64,000 nucleotides of DNA from Coniochaeta sp. PMI_546 (lineage: Eukaryota > Ascomycota > Sordariomycetes > Coniochaetales > Coniochaetaceae). How positions within the stretch are numbered: position 1 is the stretch's first letter; each line of letters opens with the position of its first letter. Positions 22,737 through 33,278 of this stretch are shown piece after piece. The stretch covers positions 1 through 64,000 of the forward strand of contig MU271156.1 in the NCBI GenBank assembly GCA_021432605.1, read 5' to 3'. Both the position numbers and the translations under genes were made by a program. The notes below the pieces were generated by a model, which saw only the letters and a list, made by a program, of their open reading frames with translations, did not search any database and was not told the origin of the DNA.

Positions 22737-24602
22737 ATGGGTTCCGTAATCCCCTTCGTCTTAACGTTCTCTCTACTCTTAGCTTCTCTCATTCTCGCAT
22801 CACCTGAACCTCGGCCTTTGACTTGGTCTAACAGAGCTTACGGACCAGACGGGCCATGGCAAGCTGTTCGGGTTCAGTTCGGTACACCCGGACAAGCCAT
22901 CGATGCCTACCCTGGAGGTGTTTGGGAATCACTGCTCTTCTCCCCTGAGACCTGCTCCTACCCAGAGTCGGGACCCATCTGCTATGCCCAACAGGCAGGC
23001 GTGTACGAACCGAGAAACTCGTCAACAGCATACCAGCTCAACTACCGTCAGATCGTGAACGAGACCTTCTTCGGTACGCAGATGCTGACCGGCGATGGAA
23101 CATTCTACTTCGACACCCTCACGATGCTAGGGACGGACCTGATCCCCAACTTTGCGTTACCAAGCTTAACTACATTACTAGTTACTCGCGGTTACCGGAC
23201 TCTTCCTAATGGCACGACGTACTCTGCGGCGGTTGGAAACATCGCACTCGGGGCGCAAGCGAGCAATATGTCATTTAGCACTGGCAGTAGTAGTGTGAAT
23301 GGCTCCCTCCTTACCGGGTTTCTGGCAGACCACAACGTTGTTCCCTCGAGTTCCTTCGGTCTACACATCGGTTCCGCCTCTCTGCGCATATCCGGGTCAT
23401 TATGGATTGGTGGCTATGACCAGTACCGCATCGTCGGACCTGTCTCGTCACAGAGCTACTCCCAGAACGGGTTTCCAATCGATCTCCTCGATGTGAGCAT
23501 AGGAGTCGCTGTTGGGGAGTCCCCTTTCAACACCAGTTCTGTGACAGGTCTTCTCGCCCAGGGAAACTCATCCCTCATTCCCAGTCTTTCTGTTGAAGTC
23601 GACTCCAAAGAACCGTATCTGTACCTTCCAGAAAGCACATGCCAAGCTATCGCCGCCTGGCTGCCAGTAACATACAATCCCGACCTGGGTCTGTACCTGT
23701 GGAACACACAGGATCCCCTATACCAACGTATTATTGCCTCGCCAGCGTATCTCGGCTTCACATTCCGCCTCAACAACGCCGCGGTGCAAAATATGACAAT
23801 CAAAGTCCCCTTCAAACTCCTGAATCTGACTCTCACTGAACCACTCGCACATGTTCCAACGCCTTACTTCCCATGCAGCTTACCCTCCCTGCCAGAGTAC
23901 CGCCTCGGTCGAAGTTTTCTGCAAGCCGCTTTCATGGGCGTAAACTGGATGACCGACAACCACGGCGTGTGGTTTCTGGCCCAGGCTCCTGGGCCAAACA
24001 TTGGCTCCCAGCCTCAAGTCACACGCATTGAAGCACTTGACACTGTCTTACAACCATCACAACAGAAGTGGGAAGATACATGGCAAGGGATTTGGGCACC
24101 GATTGCCAAGAACGGGGAGCAGCCAACGCCGACCCTCGCACCGACGTCGAATACACCCGCGCCTGAATCATCGGGTCCTCCAGTTGGGTTAATCGTCGGT
24201 GTTACCGTTGGCTTGTTGGCCGTTGCGGCTATAGCTGTTGCTGTTTTCTTAAGGATAAAAAGACGAAAGCGGAGGATGGCACAGGACGCGATCGTATCTC
24301 CGCCAAATGCATCTTCAGCGGACGAGAAAACGTTCCAGCCCGGGCTGATCGAACATATGCGAAGACACCATCTCTCTGTCCCACGCGAGTTGACTGCTGA
24401 GGAAGTTGCCGCAGAGCTTGCTGGGCATATGCCACAACCGATCCCAACAGAACCTGTCGAACTTCACGGCGAGCTTGTCCATCAGGCACCAAGGCAGGCA
24501 CCAACTAGTCCGGTAGAGCTCGATGGTGACGAGGTGCATAGAAGCCACAACTGGGGACCTAGGACTGTCCAACATTCCCGCCTGGGCGACAATGCGATAT
24601 AG
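22737..24602 (+). CDS. Membrane-anchored pepsin-fold (A1) protein with degenerate active site
   Basis: This 621-residue single-exon protein has a signal peptide (about 1-21), a bilobed aspartic-protease-like ectodomain with many N-glycosylation sites, a Pro/Thr-rich stalk, a transmembrane helix at about 483-507 followed by a KRRKRR-type basic stop, and a cytoplasmic tail of about 110 residues. The fold is suggested by VRVQFGTPGQ near the N-terminus and by a second-lobe match, VEVDSKEPYLYLPEST. Active A1 peptidases carry DTG and D[ST]G. Here the first motif reads DAY (Asp56) and the second DSK (Asp289), so catalysis is doubtful although both Asp residues remain. A non-catalytic surface binding or sensing role is an inference. 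The first ATG in frame is at 22737. The ectodomain-stalk-helix-tail layout resembles fungal surface proteins. Confidence 0.8.
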   Translation: MGSVIPFVLTFSLLLASLILASPEPRPLTWSNRAYGPDGPWQAVRVQFGTPGQAIDAYPGGVWESLLFSPETCSYPESGPICYAQQAGVYEPRNSSTAYQLNYRQIVNETFFGTQMLTGDGTFYFDTLTMLGTDLIPNFALPSLTTLLVTRGYRTLPNGTTYSAAVGNIALGAQASNMSFSTGSSSVNGSLLTGFLADHNVVPSSSFGLHIGSASLRISGSLWIGGYDQYRIVGPVSSQSYSQNGFPIDLLDVSIGVAVGESPFNTSSVTGLLAQGNSSLIPSLSVEVDSKEPYLYLPESTCQAIAAWLPVTYNPDLGLYLWNTQDPLYQRIIASPAYLGFTFRLNNAAVQNMTIKVPFKLLNLTLTEPLAHVPTPYFPCSLPSLPEYRLGRSFLQAAFMGVNWMTDNHGVWFLAQAPGPNIGSQPQVTRIEALDTVLQPSQQKWEDTWQGIWAPIAKNGEQPTPTLAPTSNTPAPESSGPPVGLIVGVTVGLLAVAAIAVAVFLRIKRRKRRMAQDAIVSPPNASSADEKTFQPGLIEHMRRHHLSVPRELTAEEVAAELAGHMPQPIPTEPVELHGELVHQAPRQAPTSPVELDGDEVHRSHNWGPRTVQHSRLGDNAI

Positions 24603-25290
24603 CAAATTCTTGATATAATATATTTCACAATTGCCTTTTATGCCAATGGTCTTGACGAACCGAAAGGCCCCTTTGCCCAAGGTCAACGCACCCAGACGAC
24701 TCGCCAACACACGTACGTGCGATAGCACTTGGGCTAAGGTAGTGTATATCGCTGCTCCAGTTGCCAACGGAGGTTCCAGCACGTCAGGATCACTACCTAG
24801 CCCGATGCCCAACTCGTACAATTTTGGTAATGACACCAAAGCCTTCTCCATGCCCTGTCATTCGACTCGGCAAAATGCATGAATCGCCAAATTCGTGATT
24901 GACAGAGCAGTCCCGCCAAACATTGCCAACCCAAATCCGTGACGAGACTCCCGGCCTTACACAGTCTTGAATTATGGGCCGTATCGCTACTCTAAGCGTG
25001 TTCTCCTCTTTTCTGTCCAGGATATTTCCAAGTATTCTGAGCAGATAGAGGGCTGGAAGCGGAGATTCAAGTGTCCGGAGTCGCAGCGACTGAACGAAAT
25101 GATATGATTTTCTGTTTCTGTGCCTGTGCGGCAGCGATCCTGCGTCTTTCATATTGCTGAGTCTCCTGTTTAGTCGTCTATCCGCATGTTTCGATACCAT
25201 AAGGGGATCTAAGAGGGAGTACAGACACACCGGAGATCCCACCAGGGTGGATGCTAACATCATTTCGTTTGGGCTACAAAGACCATGTAA
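24603..25290. other. Convergent intergenic spacer
   Basis: This lies between two tail-to-tail genes. Minus-strand frames are open at 24,315-24,851 and 24,793-25,263, but their codon use is weak, I recognise no domain, and the first runs into the antisense of the pepsin-fold gene. I do not call a gene. Confidence 0.5.
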
Positions 25291-28071
25291 CTACTCATCC
25301 ACATCATCCTGGGAATGCCTCGCCCAACCCTCCGCAATGGCCTTGACATACTGCACATCCTCCTTCTCCCGTTTCGACATCTCGCCTAGCGAAAACGGGT
25401 AGCCCTCCTCGACCAGTAGCATCCTCCTGGCCTCAATAGAAGCCACCTCATCCATCCTTCCGAACTCCTTGCCATATGCTTCCACAAACCCGAAGGCGCG
25501 TAGAAGATACGCATGGCTCGAAGTCCCGTCCTCATTCCCTCCACCGAACGCATCCCCTTCTTCCAACCTGGCCAGGACCCACCCCATCACTCTTACCATG
25601 TCGTGCACAGCGCCATACATCCCCAACACCCTCACATACGTAAAGACGTGAAACCCACCAATACCGCTGCCCGGCTTCTTCATCTCTTCAAAGGCGGCCG
25701 CGGCATCAACCCACGCCCTCGCCAGAGTCTTTCTCTCCTCCTCCCCTCCCACGGCATCGTGCTTAACCCACCATCTCTCCTTATCAGCCGCATACGCCCC
25801 TTCATGTTGTACGCCAGACCCATGCGCCGCCTTGGTGAAATTTGCCGCCATCACCCGTCCGACAGACAGACAAATAATCTCCAGCAACACAGCATCCATA
25901 CCAGTATGCGTCCGAACCCACTTGAACACGTCCAGAAAGAACCCCAGCTGCCTGCGCGCAACAGTCACCAACGCGCCGTGCGTCCTCTCCAGAATAAGCG
26001 TCCGCAAGACATCGTACCACGGCGGCTTGTACGTCCTGCCCTCTGGCGTCTCCGGCCTCAGGCGGACCGAGACAACCGCCAGCGCGCGCTGGAGGTAGCT
26101 GTTGTCCACCCGCGAGGAAACATGATCCGGGGAATTGGCAGCCGAATACACCTTCCTCTGCATCTTGCACAAAAACGATATATAAGCCCCGAATACCGTC
26201 AGCGGCACAGATTTGTAGACACTTTCCACCTCCAAGAATTGCGCCGGGGCAGGAGGACAAGATGCGTCTCGGTTCCGCACTGCCGCAGCGAAGTCTTGAT
26301 ATGGACTGTCTTGCAAGTATCGCAGGACTTCCCCTTCCGAACTCGCATTTGCAACAAGCAGCCGCAGGACCTTGCCCACTGGCTTAACCCCGGAGCGCAG
26401 CATGTCATCATACAGGTCACCGACGGTCGGGGGCTGCAACCTCCATTTCTCAAACTCGCTGAGGTTGCCTGGCTGGTAGACCGGCATGACCTCCATCGCG
26501 TTGCCAGGCACAGCCGAGGCTGGATCTGCAACCTCGCGAGCAAGCAGCTTGGCAAACATCTCCGCATACACCACAGCAGTCGGCTGTAGCCCCTCTTTGG
26601 GCGGCCGCCGGAAAATAGCCCACGCCTCCTGTGCATTCCGAGTAGCCCTGACGCGCGCAGCCCAAGTTTTATAGACGTTTTCCGCAGCACGTTTGCCCGT
26701 TGAGACCCTATACGGTCTAGTCCTTGTGTGGATAGTCGGCCCATCGCCGAGAATCGCGCCGCCGACTGCACCCAGGGCTCGGTCGAGCTCGGAGTCAGGA
26801 TAGCCGGCCTCACGAGCCAAGATGCCGGTCTTGACGGCCCTGCTTAGGTCGTCTTTCGGATGTCGCTGCTCGTCGACGCCGTCCCAGGCTTCTCTGTATG
26901 GCGGCCAGGACTTGGCTGAGCGGATTGCGACTTTTTCTTCATCTTGTGATTTCTCGCGGCCGACCATGACGGATTGAATTGCTCGGTATCCGGCTTCGTT
27001 GATGATGAGCGGTCGCTTAAGGCTGATAGAGAAGGCGAGGAGGTGCTTTTGCGCTTCCCAATTGTACTTCATGTTGGCAAACGGCCGGAGGTACGAAGTA
27101 CGGCTGAGTATTTGGAGCGCTCGGTTGAAGACGAGGCACTGTGCGGTGTATCCGTTGTCGTGGCTATTGGGTGAAACTGGTCTCGTCTTGAGGTAGGAGG
27201 TGATCATCTCAGCAATAGCCACCAGCGCCTCCGGGGAGAGCCGCAACGCCTGTGTTACCAAGCGACTCAACATCTCGATAAAATGAACCGGGGTCATGTT
27301 AAGATGTGGGTTAAGGCTGCGGTGCCCTCGTTGTGGCACAGCAGCCTGTGGTTCAGCCTGGCAGTATGTCTTGGACACGTAGTCCAGCAGAGATACGAAC
27401 AACTGCCGATCGAGAATGGAGTGGTTCTTGGCGATCATTATGAAGAGGAGGAACACAGGTTTGTAGGTGTCACCGGAGAGGAATCTCTGTACACGTTCGT
27501 CTGCCGTACTGCCCTGTAGAATCCAAACCCAGTGCTGCCGATGTTCTTCGGTTATTCCAGTGTGAGCGAGCATGGCCAGGCGCTCGTCCCAGCTTTCCTT
27601 GGATTCCCATCCATCATCATCCATAAGGCGCTCGGAGAGGCTGGTCCGTTGCGATGCCTCTTCTTGACGCAGGAGCATCTGGGCGGTCATGACAGGGAGC
27701 CTGGTGCTCCTGTTCCGCGCAATCTTCTGAAACATTTCCCATTGTTCTCTCTTCATGCGGGACCCGCGGGTGTAGAGGCGCTCCAGGATGACGGCACTCG
27801 GGGAGATGCGCGCGTAATCCCGTCGCTTGGTCCTCCATGGCGGAAGCTGACGGCCGCCCTGTACCGTCTTCACTCGGCGAACTATTGGGGATTCGACTGC
27901 TTGAGAGGACTGCAGGCGGCGAGGAACAAACAACGCAAGAGCCGGTTTCTATCCCATGTACTGTCAGTGCATGTTGAGCAAGACTTAACGGGCCTGGAAG
28001 TCACTTACTGCGCAAGCCTGAGAACAGCCGCCTATGATGCCGGAAGTGGCAGGTGTTCTCCAAGATAGCAT
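25291..28071 (-). CDS. Predicted mitochondrial helical-repeat (PPR-like) protein
   Basis: Exon 1 is 28009-28071 and exon 2 is 25291-27948. They are joined across a 60-base intron with donor GTAAGT, a CTGAC branch and acceptor GATAG, giving about 906 residues. The large exon has no ATG at its open end. The small first exon supplies MLSWRTPATSGIIGGCSQAC, and the joined N-terminus is rich in Ala, Ser, Arg and Leu with almost no acid, typical of a mitochondrial presequence. The rest is alpha-helical, with segments that resemble pentatricopeptide repeats, such as LYDDMLRSGVKPVGKVLRLL and a similar unit near the C-terminus. Such proteins usually bind organellar RNA and act in translation or processing. 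I cannot match it to a named factor such as Pet309/Cya5. It is divergent from the acetyltransferase gene. Confidence 0.72.
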
Positions 28072-28548
28072 TTACGGTAACATTCTACCATTTTGCCATC
28101 ACCAGCATGCGAGGCAATAGCTGCAATCGTCGCTGTGTGAAGGTAATTTCAAGCTGGAGTTCCTGGAGGTGTGCTGGAGCTCCAATCTCCAAAATTTCCG
28201 AGGTCGAGATACGTACCGAAGCTCCAAGCTTTCGAGATCACGTGGTTTATGCAACGCTCACGTTTGCATTATGTCCGGTAAGTGGGGATGACTTCACAGC
28301 CGGACTCCCCTCCGCGTCGCGTTATCGTGTCTATTGCTCGACTGAACTTGGGTTCATCCTATCGAACCATAGCCATCTCAAATTGACTCGATAACACCGC
28401 CTGTGTCTAGGCCCTGCAGACACTCGTCATATCAATCATGATTGTGTCGTAAAAACACCATTGTCCTCCTTCTGCGAGTCTTCCGATCCGCAGCCGTGTT
28501 ACTGTACTGTGATCGACAGGAACCACTTGTGCAACTCCGCTATCCTCG
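28072..28548. other. Divergent promoter region, PPR-like gene and MYST gene
   Basis: This 477-base spacer lies between head-to-head genes. No gene is seen, and I see no clear TATA box. A bidirectional promoter is possible. Confidence 0.55.
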
Positions 28549-30497
28549 ATGGCGCCCCTGAGGCGCAAGCGTCCTCAGGACGAGGCTCCCGCAGCCTCGG
28601 CCCCTGCTCCAGAAGCAACGACACGTCGGGCAACGCGTCAAACTTCAATTGCACCCCTCCCTATCCAGCCAGACCCTGAGCCACGGAAGCGTCGACGTCG
28701 TGCGGACGCGAACGAAGAAGAGGAGGTCGCAGAACCATCTAGACCCCTAAAGACACAACGAGCACCAGCTGGTCTGCGCGGCAAGGAAAATATACCGGCC
28801 ATGCACACAACCAAGCTGGAGCCCCTGAAGCAAGTGCGGCAGCCTGCGAGACACGGAGGGGCCCTCACCACGACAACAACCTCTACATCGGCCGTCAAGA
28901 CCAACGGTCTAAACTCTACTCCATCCTCTCACTCGACTGCTAGACAGGGGACACTCCAGTTCCATACCCCTTACACACAACCTCGACGACCCAGCGGCAT
29001 GAAACAACCACAAACCATACAGCCTCACCACCACACAGTCGGCACAACCAAGCCCATAACAATAGCAACCTCTGGCCCCCAAAGCCAACGAAAAGCGGCA
29101 CCCCACCGCGGCCACCCATCCTCTTCCGCTTCTCCCCAGAACCCCAGAGGTGCCAAACCCTCGTCAGATCGCAACATCGATAAGGTCGTGCTAGGCGACA
29201 TCTGCTTCCGGGCATGGTACCCCTCCTACTACGGCAAAGAAGTCCTAGGCGACTCGTCCACCTCCCACCATCCGCAACCGCACGAAAATGCCCACCAGAC
29301 AGATAGCAAGGACGTTACGGGCGCGAAGGGACACACCCGCCACCGCGACCCCCCGCCCATCCTCAACCGCCTCTGCGTCTGCCCCTGCTGCTTCAAGTAC
29401 AGCAAAGAACTCGTGACCTGGTGGGAGCACGTGCGCATCTGCGAAGCGCGGGGCCACATACCGGGCCGCAAGATCTACACCCATCCGAAAGGCAGCCGTA
29501 CCACCCTCGTTCCGGCGCCGGGCTCGGCTGTGCCGAAGACGGCCAAGGGCGGCAAGAGAGGCAGCGTTACGGCGAAGATGGTGGAGGAAGTCGTCCACGA
29601 TCAGGGGGAGTGGAGTATCTGGGAGGTGGACGGGGAGAAGGATGTTGTACGTTCTCTACTTACTCTAACCTCCCTACCTGTGAACTTGCCTGGATCACAC
29701 AATATACTGACAAGAGATATGCACAGCTTTTCTGCCAAAACCTCTCCCTCTTCGCCAAGCTCTTCCTAGACAATAAATCCGTATTCTTCGACGTGACAGG
29801 GTTCAACTACTTTCTCCTGGTGTACACACCTCCTCCCACGACCCCTTCCTCGGCGTCTCCCTCAGCTCCCGCTCCCGACCCCGTCGTCTCCTCTCCCGAG
29901 GGCCTGTCTCGCCCCCGTCAACACATAGTGGGCTTCTTCTCGAAGGAAAAGATGTCCTGGGACAACAACAACCTCGCCTGCATCCTCATCTTCCCGCCGT
30001 GGCAACGCAAGGGTCTCGGCGCGCTGTTGATGGGCATAAGCTACGAGATATCGCGGAGGGAGGGCGTCATGGGCGGTCCCGAGAAGCCCATCAGCGACCT
30101 GGGGAAGAAGGGGTACAAGCGCTTCTGGGGCGGGGAGATCGCCCGGTGGATCCTGTCGCTTGAGGTTAGAGATGGGGAGGAGACGGTCGTGGATGTCGAG
30201 GCGTGCAGTCAGGGCACGTGGATCGCGGTGGAGGATTGTCTGGTTGTGCTGAGGGAGATGGGGGTTGTGGAGGATGCGGGGATGGGTGTTGATCCAAGGA
30301 AGGTCAGGGATGTGGCTGAGGGTGAGGAGGAGGTGGTGGTGGAAGAGGTGAAGGAGGTACACAGGGTAAAGGTCGAGAAGGAGGCTGTTAGGAAATGGGT
30401 TGCTGCCAACGGGATTAGCTTGGAGAGGACTTGTGATCCCGGAGGGTTTGTCGAGGGGTATGCGATGAAGTTGGAGGATGAGGAGGATGAGACCTGA
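28549..30497 (+). CDS. sas2: MYST-family histone acetyltransferase, Sas2 type
   Basis: This is a nuclear acetyl-CoA-dependent lysine acetyltransferase. Exons are 28549-29646 and 29727-30497, with an 80-base intron (donor GTACGT, branch TACTGAC, acceptor GCACAG), giving 622 residues. After a disordered, basic N-terminal 200 residues comes a MYST zinc finger (CPCCFKYSKELVTWWEHVRIC pattern, spacing C-x2-C-x12-H-x3-C). The catalytic core then follows: FCQNLSLFAKLFLD, the GFFSKEK strand, the NNLACILIFPPWQRKGLG acetyl-CoA loop, and PEKPISDLGKKGY. The spliced junction gives the exact MYST order, which supports the intron. The divergent, short core with low-complexity inserts (a Pro/Ser loop before GFFSKEK and an acidic Val/Glu stretch near the end) fits Sas2-like members better than Esa1 or Sas3. 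No chromodomain is seen. Confidence 0.85.
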
Positions 30498-32670
30498 AGG
30501 TGATATGCTTTAAGGATATTTTTGTTATGATGCTACGAAGAGGCTCATGTCACGGAGACGTGTGTGAAGATTTTAGATACCAGCAGATTCAGCGATTGTA
30601 ATCACAAGCTGCACAAACACAATTTTCATCGTTTTTAAGGCCATCAGAGATTGTTTGATTGGGCTTATTCACTTTATTTAAGGGCTATACACTATGATCG
30701 AATCCAACAGTAGTGAAGCTATCATGTTGAAGACGAGTGGTGGTGATGCCATCGCCCGATTGGGAGAGCTTCAAGGGAGCTTGGGCCATCTCACGTCCTG
30801 GTAAACGCGCTCTTTGCAGCTGATTTCGGTACATTATAGTGTACACACAAGAGCTTCCAGGGGAGCATCGTAAGCCGGCAGCCTGCCGCCCAATCAGCCG
30901 GGCACATCACTTTGATTGGACAAGACATTTCAGGTCCTCGGGACGTGGCGCGGTCGCACGGATGTTCCAAGCGAGAAGGAAAAGCGCCGCGGCGACAGGG
31001 GTTCTTTCGCAGAAGTCTGACGATAGCAACATCTGGATCATGATATCGAGAACGGAGCTTCCAGAGAAATATATTTACGGGATCGAGTAAGCTGGTCGAC
31101 GGGTATCTCAGTCTCTATCACACTACAGTAGGTACTCTTAGGACACCCCTACTAGACAGCCAGCTGGCGACAACTCTGGCAGAGCTTTCGTCAACTGAAA
31201 CCTCGCTGACCGTTCGGTCAAATTTTTTGCTACCCGACATCTCCCGCATCCCTGCACCATCGCTGAAGTCGCGGTGCCACGACGGTGGCAGTGGATGGCA
31301 GGCAGAGCAGGGTGGCAGCTGGGTGGCTTGCAGCTGTGAGGCTCTAACCAAAAGAGAGCAAATGGCGCATTGATTGCAGTCTGACGTCGTTTTTGAGGCT
31401 CCCCAAGGGCTGCAAGGCACCTACAGGGGGTGTTATCGGCTTCTGTCCAACGTCGAGAGGAAAATTCTGCACCCACCGGCCAACATGCGAACAGAGACGA
31501 GAGACAAGGAATCCACCTTTCATTTCCTCCTTTCCTCCTTTCCTCCATCCTTACTAACCACCTCACTTTTTTGGTCGTTTTTCTGCCAGTCCTGTACGAA
31601 AACAGATTTTCTGGGTCGAGGATGCCATCCATCCATCCATCCATTGAACCATTGGCTTCAGGTGATCTGAGCTAATGCCAAGCTCGGCGATAGTTTGCCA
31701 GTGCAAGCTCCAGAGATCTCTCCAAACTAGGATTGAAACCTTTATTTTGTGACCAGTTTGTCGCAATGAGTTTCTCTAAGCTCTTGAAGCTGTTTCGTTG
31801 CTCACCTACTACTTACCACAGTACCGGCCCGAGGGAGTCTCTCTTGCCGACCATCATCCCACGTGCAATTTTTTGTGCGGCTGTCAGGTTCGCATGCGGC
31901 TGGCTGGGATGTGTGAAGAGTGGAGACAGTGGGGGTTCCTGTGCAAAATTACCCGGTTTGAGCCTCAAGGCAAAGACAACAACCACTGGAAAACTCTTCT
32001 CAGTCCATGTCTAGCTATTCTCATGTCTCCTTGTCTGGCATTGTTCAAAATGTATACTACAGTGTACGTGTTCGCAATTGGTGTGTGGTAAAGTTTTTGG
32101 GCTTGGCTTCATGGGGGACTTATAATGTTATTTTGAGTTTCGTCCGACGTCAGAATTCGCGGCTGCGCTCGTCATGAATCATGCCGGATGGTGGTGTGGG
32201 TAGCTGCAGATCCCTGGCCACGAATCCAGATCCGTGGATATCCTCCTGTCGTGTTCAGCAAGTGCAAACCACCCACCCGATATCGCCCGGCTGCCAGAAA
32301 ATGGCACTGCTTGAATTATCAGCATCAGACAGAAGTGAAGCCAAAGCTGGGACCAAGTCCCACAGCTGGTGAAATGAGTGGATGGAGCTAGGAAAATGCC
32401 TCTGCCCATATCAGCAATTGGCCAGTGAGAGGTCATAATCCGACGGAAACCTGGAGCCCGTTGCCCTCACCAACCCGAGGTCCCGATTCACTCCACACAT
32501 TCTCTTTCTTTCGCTCTCTCCCATCCTGCTTTTCTCTCTTTTCTCCTCCCGTCTCGTTCCAGCTCCAGCTTCCTGACGTCCATTCAGAGAAAAAGTCCCT
32601 TCCTGTCTCCTTCCTTTTCACAAGCGTCGACCGTCTTCCTTCCACCATCTCTCCCCTCACATCAGATACA
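30498..32670. other. Long intergenic region before atp9
   Basis: I find no gene I can support. A short ATCC-type microsatellite lies near 31,622-31,645. Bases 32,450-32,670 are strongly pyrimidine-rich, the long CT-rich leader usual for highly expressed fungal genes, and belong to atp9. Minus-strand open frames at 31,138-31,644 contain the microsatellite and look like chance. Confidence 0.55.
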
Positions 32671-33278
32671 ATGGCCTCCACTCGTGTCCTCGCCTCCAGG
32701 CTCGCCAGCCAGATGGCCCCCAAGGTCGCTCGTCCTGCTCTCCGCGTCCAGGTCGCCAAGCGCACCATCACCAGTAAGTTCTCGTAGCCCGCCGCCGGAC
32801 AAGAGCGCGAAAAAACTTCGAACCACGGATGGCCGAACCGAACAATTGAAGCTCACAATTGCCCTCCCTGCAGCCTCTCCTCTCCAGACCCTCAAGCGTC
32901 AGCAGATGAACTCTGTCCTCAACGCCACCACCCGCAACGCTTTCCAGACCGTCCAGAAGCGTGGCTACCAATCCGAGATCGCCCAGGCCATGGTTGAGGT
33001 CTCCAAGAACTTGGGTATGGGCTCCGCCGCCATCGGTCTGACCGGTGCTGGTATCGGTATCGGCCTCGTTTTCGCTGCCCTCCTCAACGGTGTTGCCCGC
33101 AACCCTGCCCTCCGTGGCCAGCTTTTCTCCTACGCCATTCTGGGTTTCGCCTTCGTCGAGGCCATCGGTCTCTTCGATCTCATGGTTGCCCTCATGGCCA
33201 AGTTCGTAAGTCGCGCCAAAATTTTCTTTCTCGCGCGGCACATGTCAAACAAATGCTGACAAAACGATACAGACCTAA
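32671..33278 (+). CDS. atp9: ATP synthase subunit 9 (c-ring proteolipid), nuclear copy
   Basis: This protein forms the proton-carrying c-ring of mitochondrial F1Fo ATP synthase. Exons are 32671-32773, 32874-33205 and 33273-33278, giving 146 residues, close to the length of the Neurospora precursor. Intron 1 is 100 bases (GTAAGT...CTGCAG); intron 2 is 67 bases (GTAAGT, branch TGCTGAC, acceptor TACAG). Residues 1-65 form a long basic targeting sequence, and the mature part probably starts at Tyr66 in KRGYQSEI. Two hydrophobic helices follow, joined by the polar loop ARNPALRGQ, with the ion-binding Glu130 in FAFVEAIGLF. The last exon codes only for the final Thr and the stop. A CT-rich leader precedes the ATG, in line with high expression. 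Confidence 0.97.

Noticed and set aside
24315-25263. Two overlapping minus-strand open frames after the pepsin-fold gene
   Set aside because: Weak codon bias, antisense overlap with a real gene and no family match. I looked for a Pex11-like pattern and did not find it.
31138-31644. 168-codon open frame on the minus strand
   Set aside because: Its start lies in an ATCC-type microsatellite that codes for MDGWMDG, and no domain is visible; likely chance.
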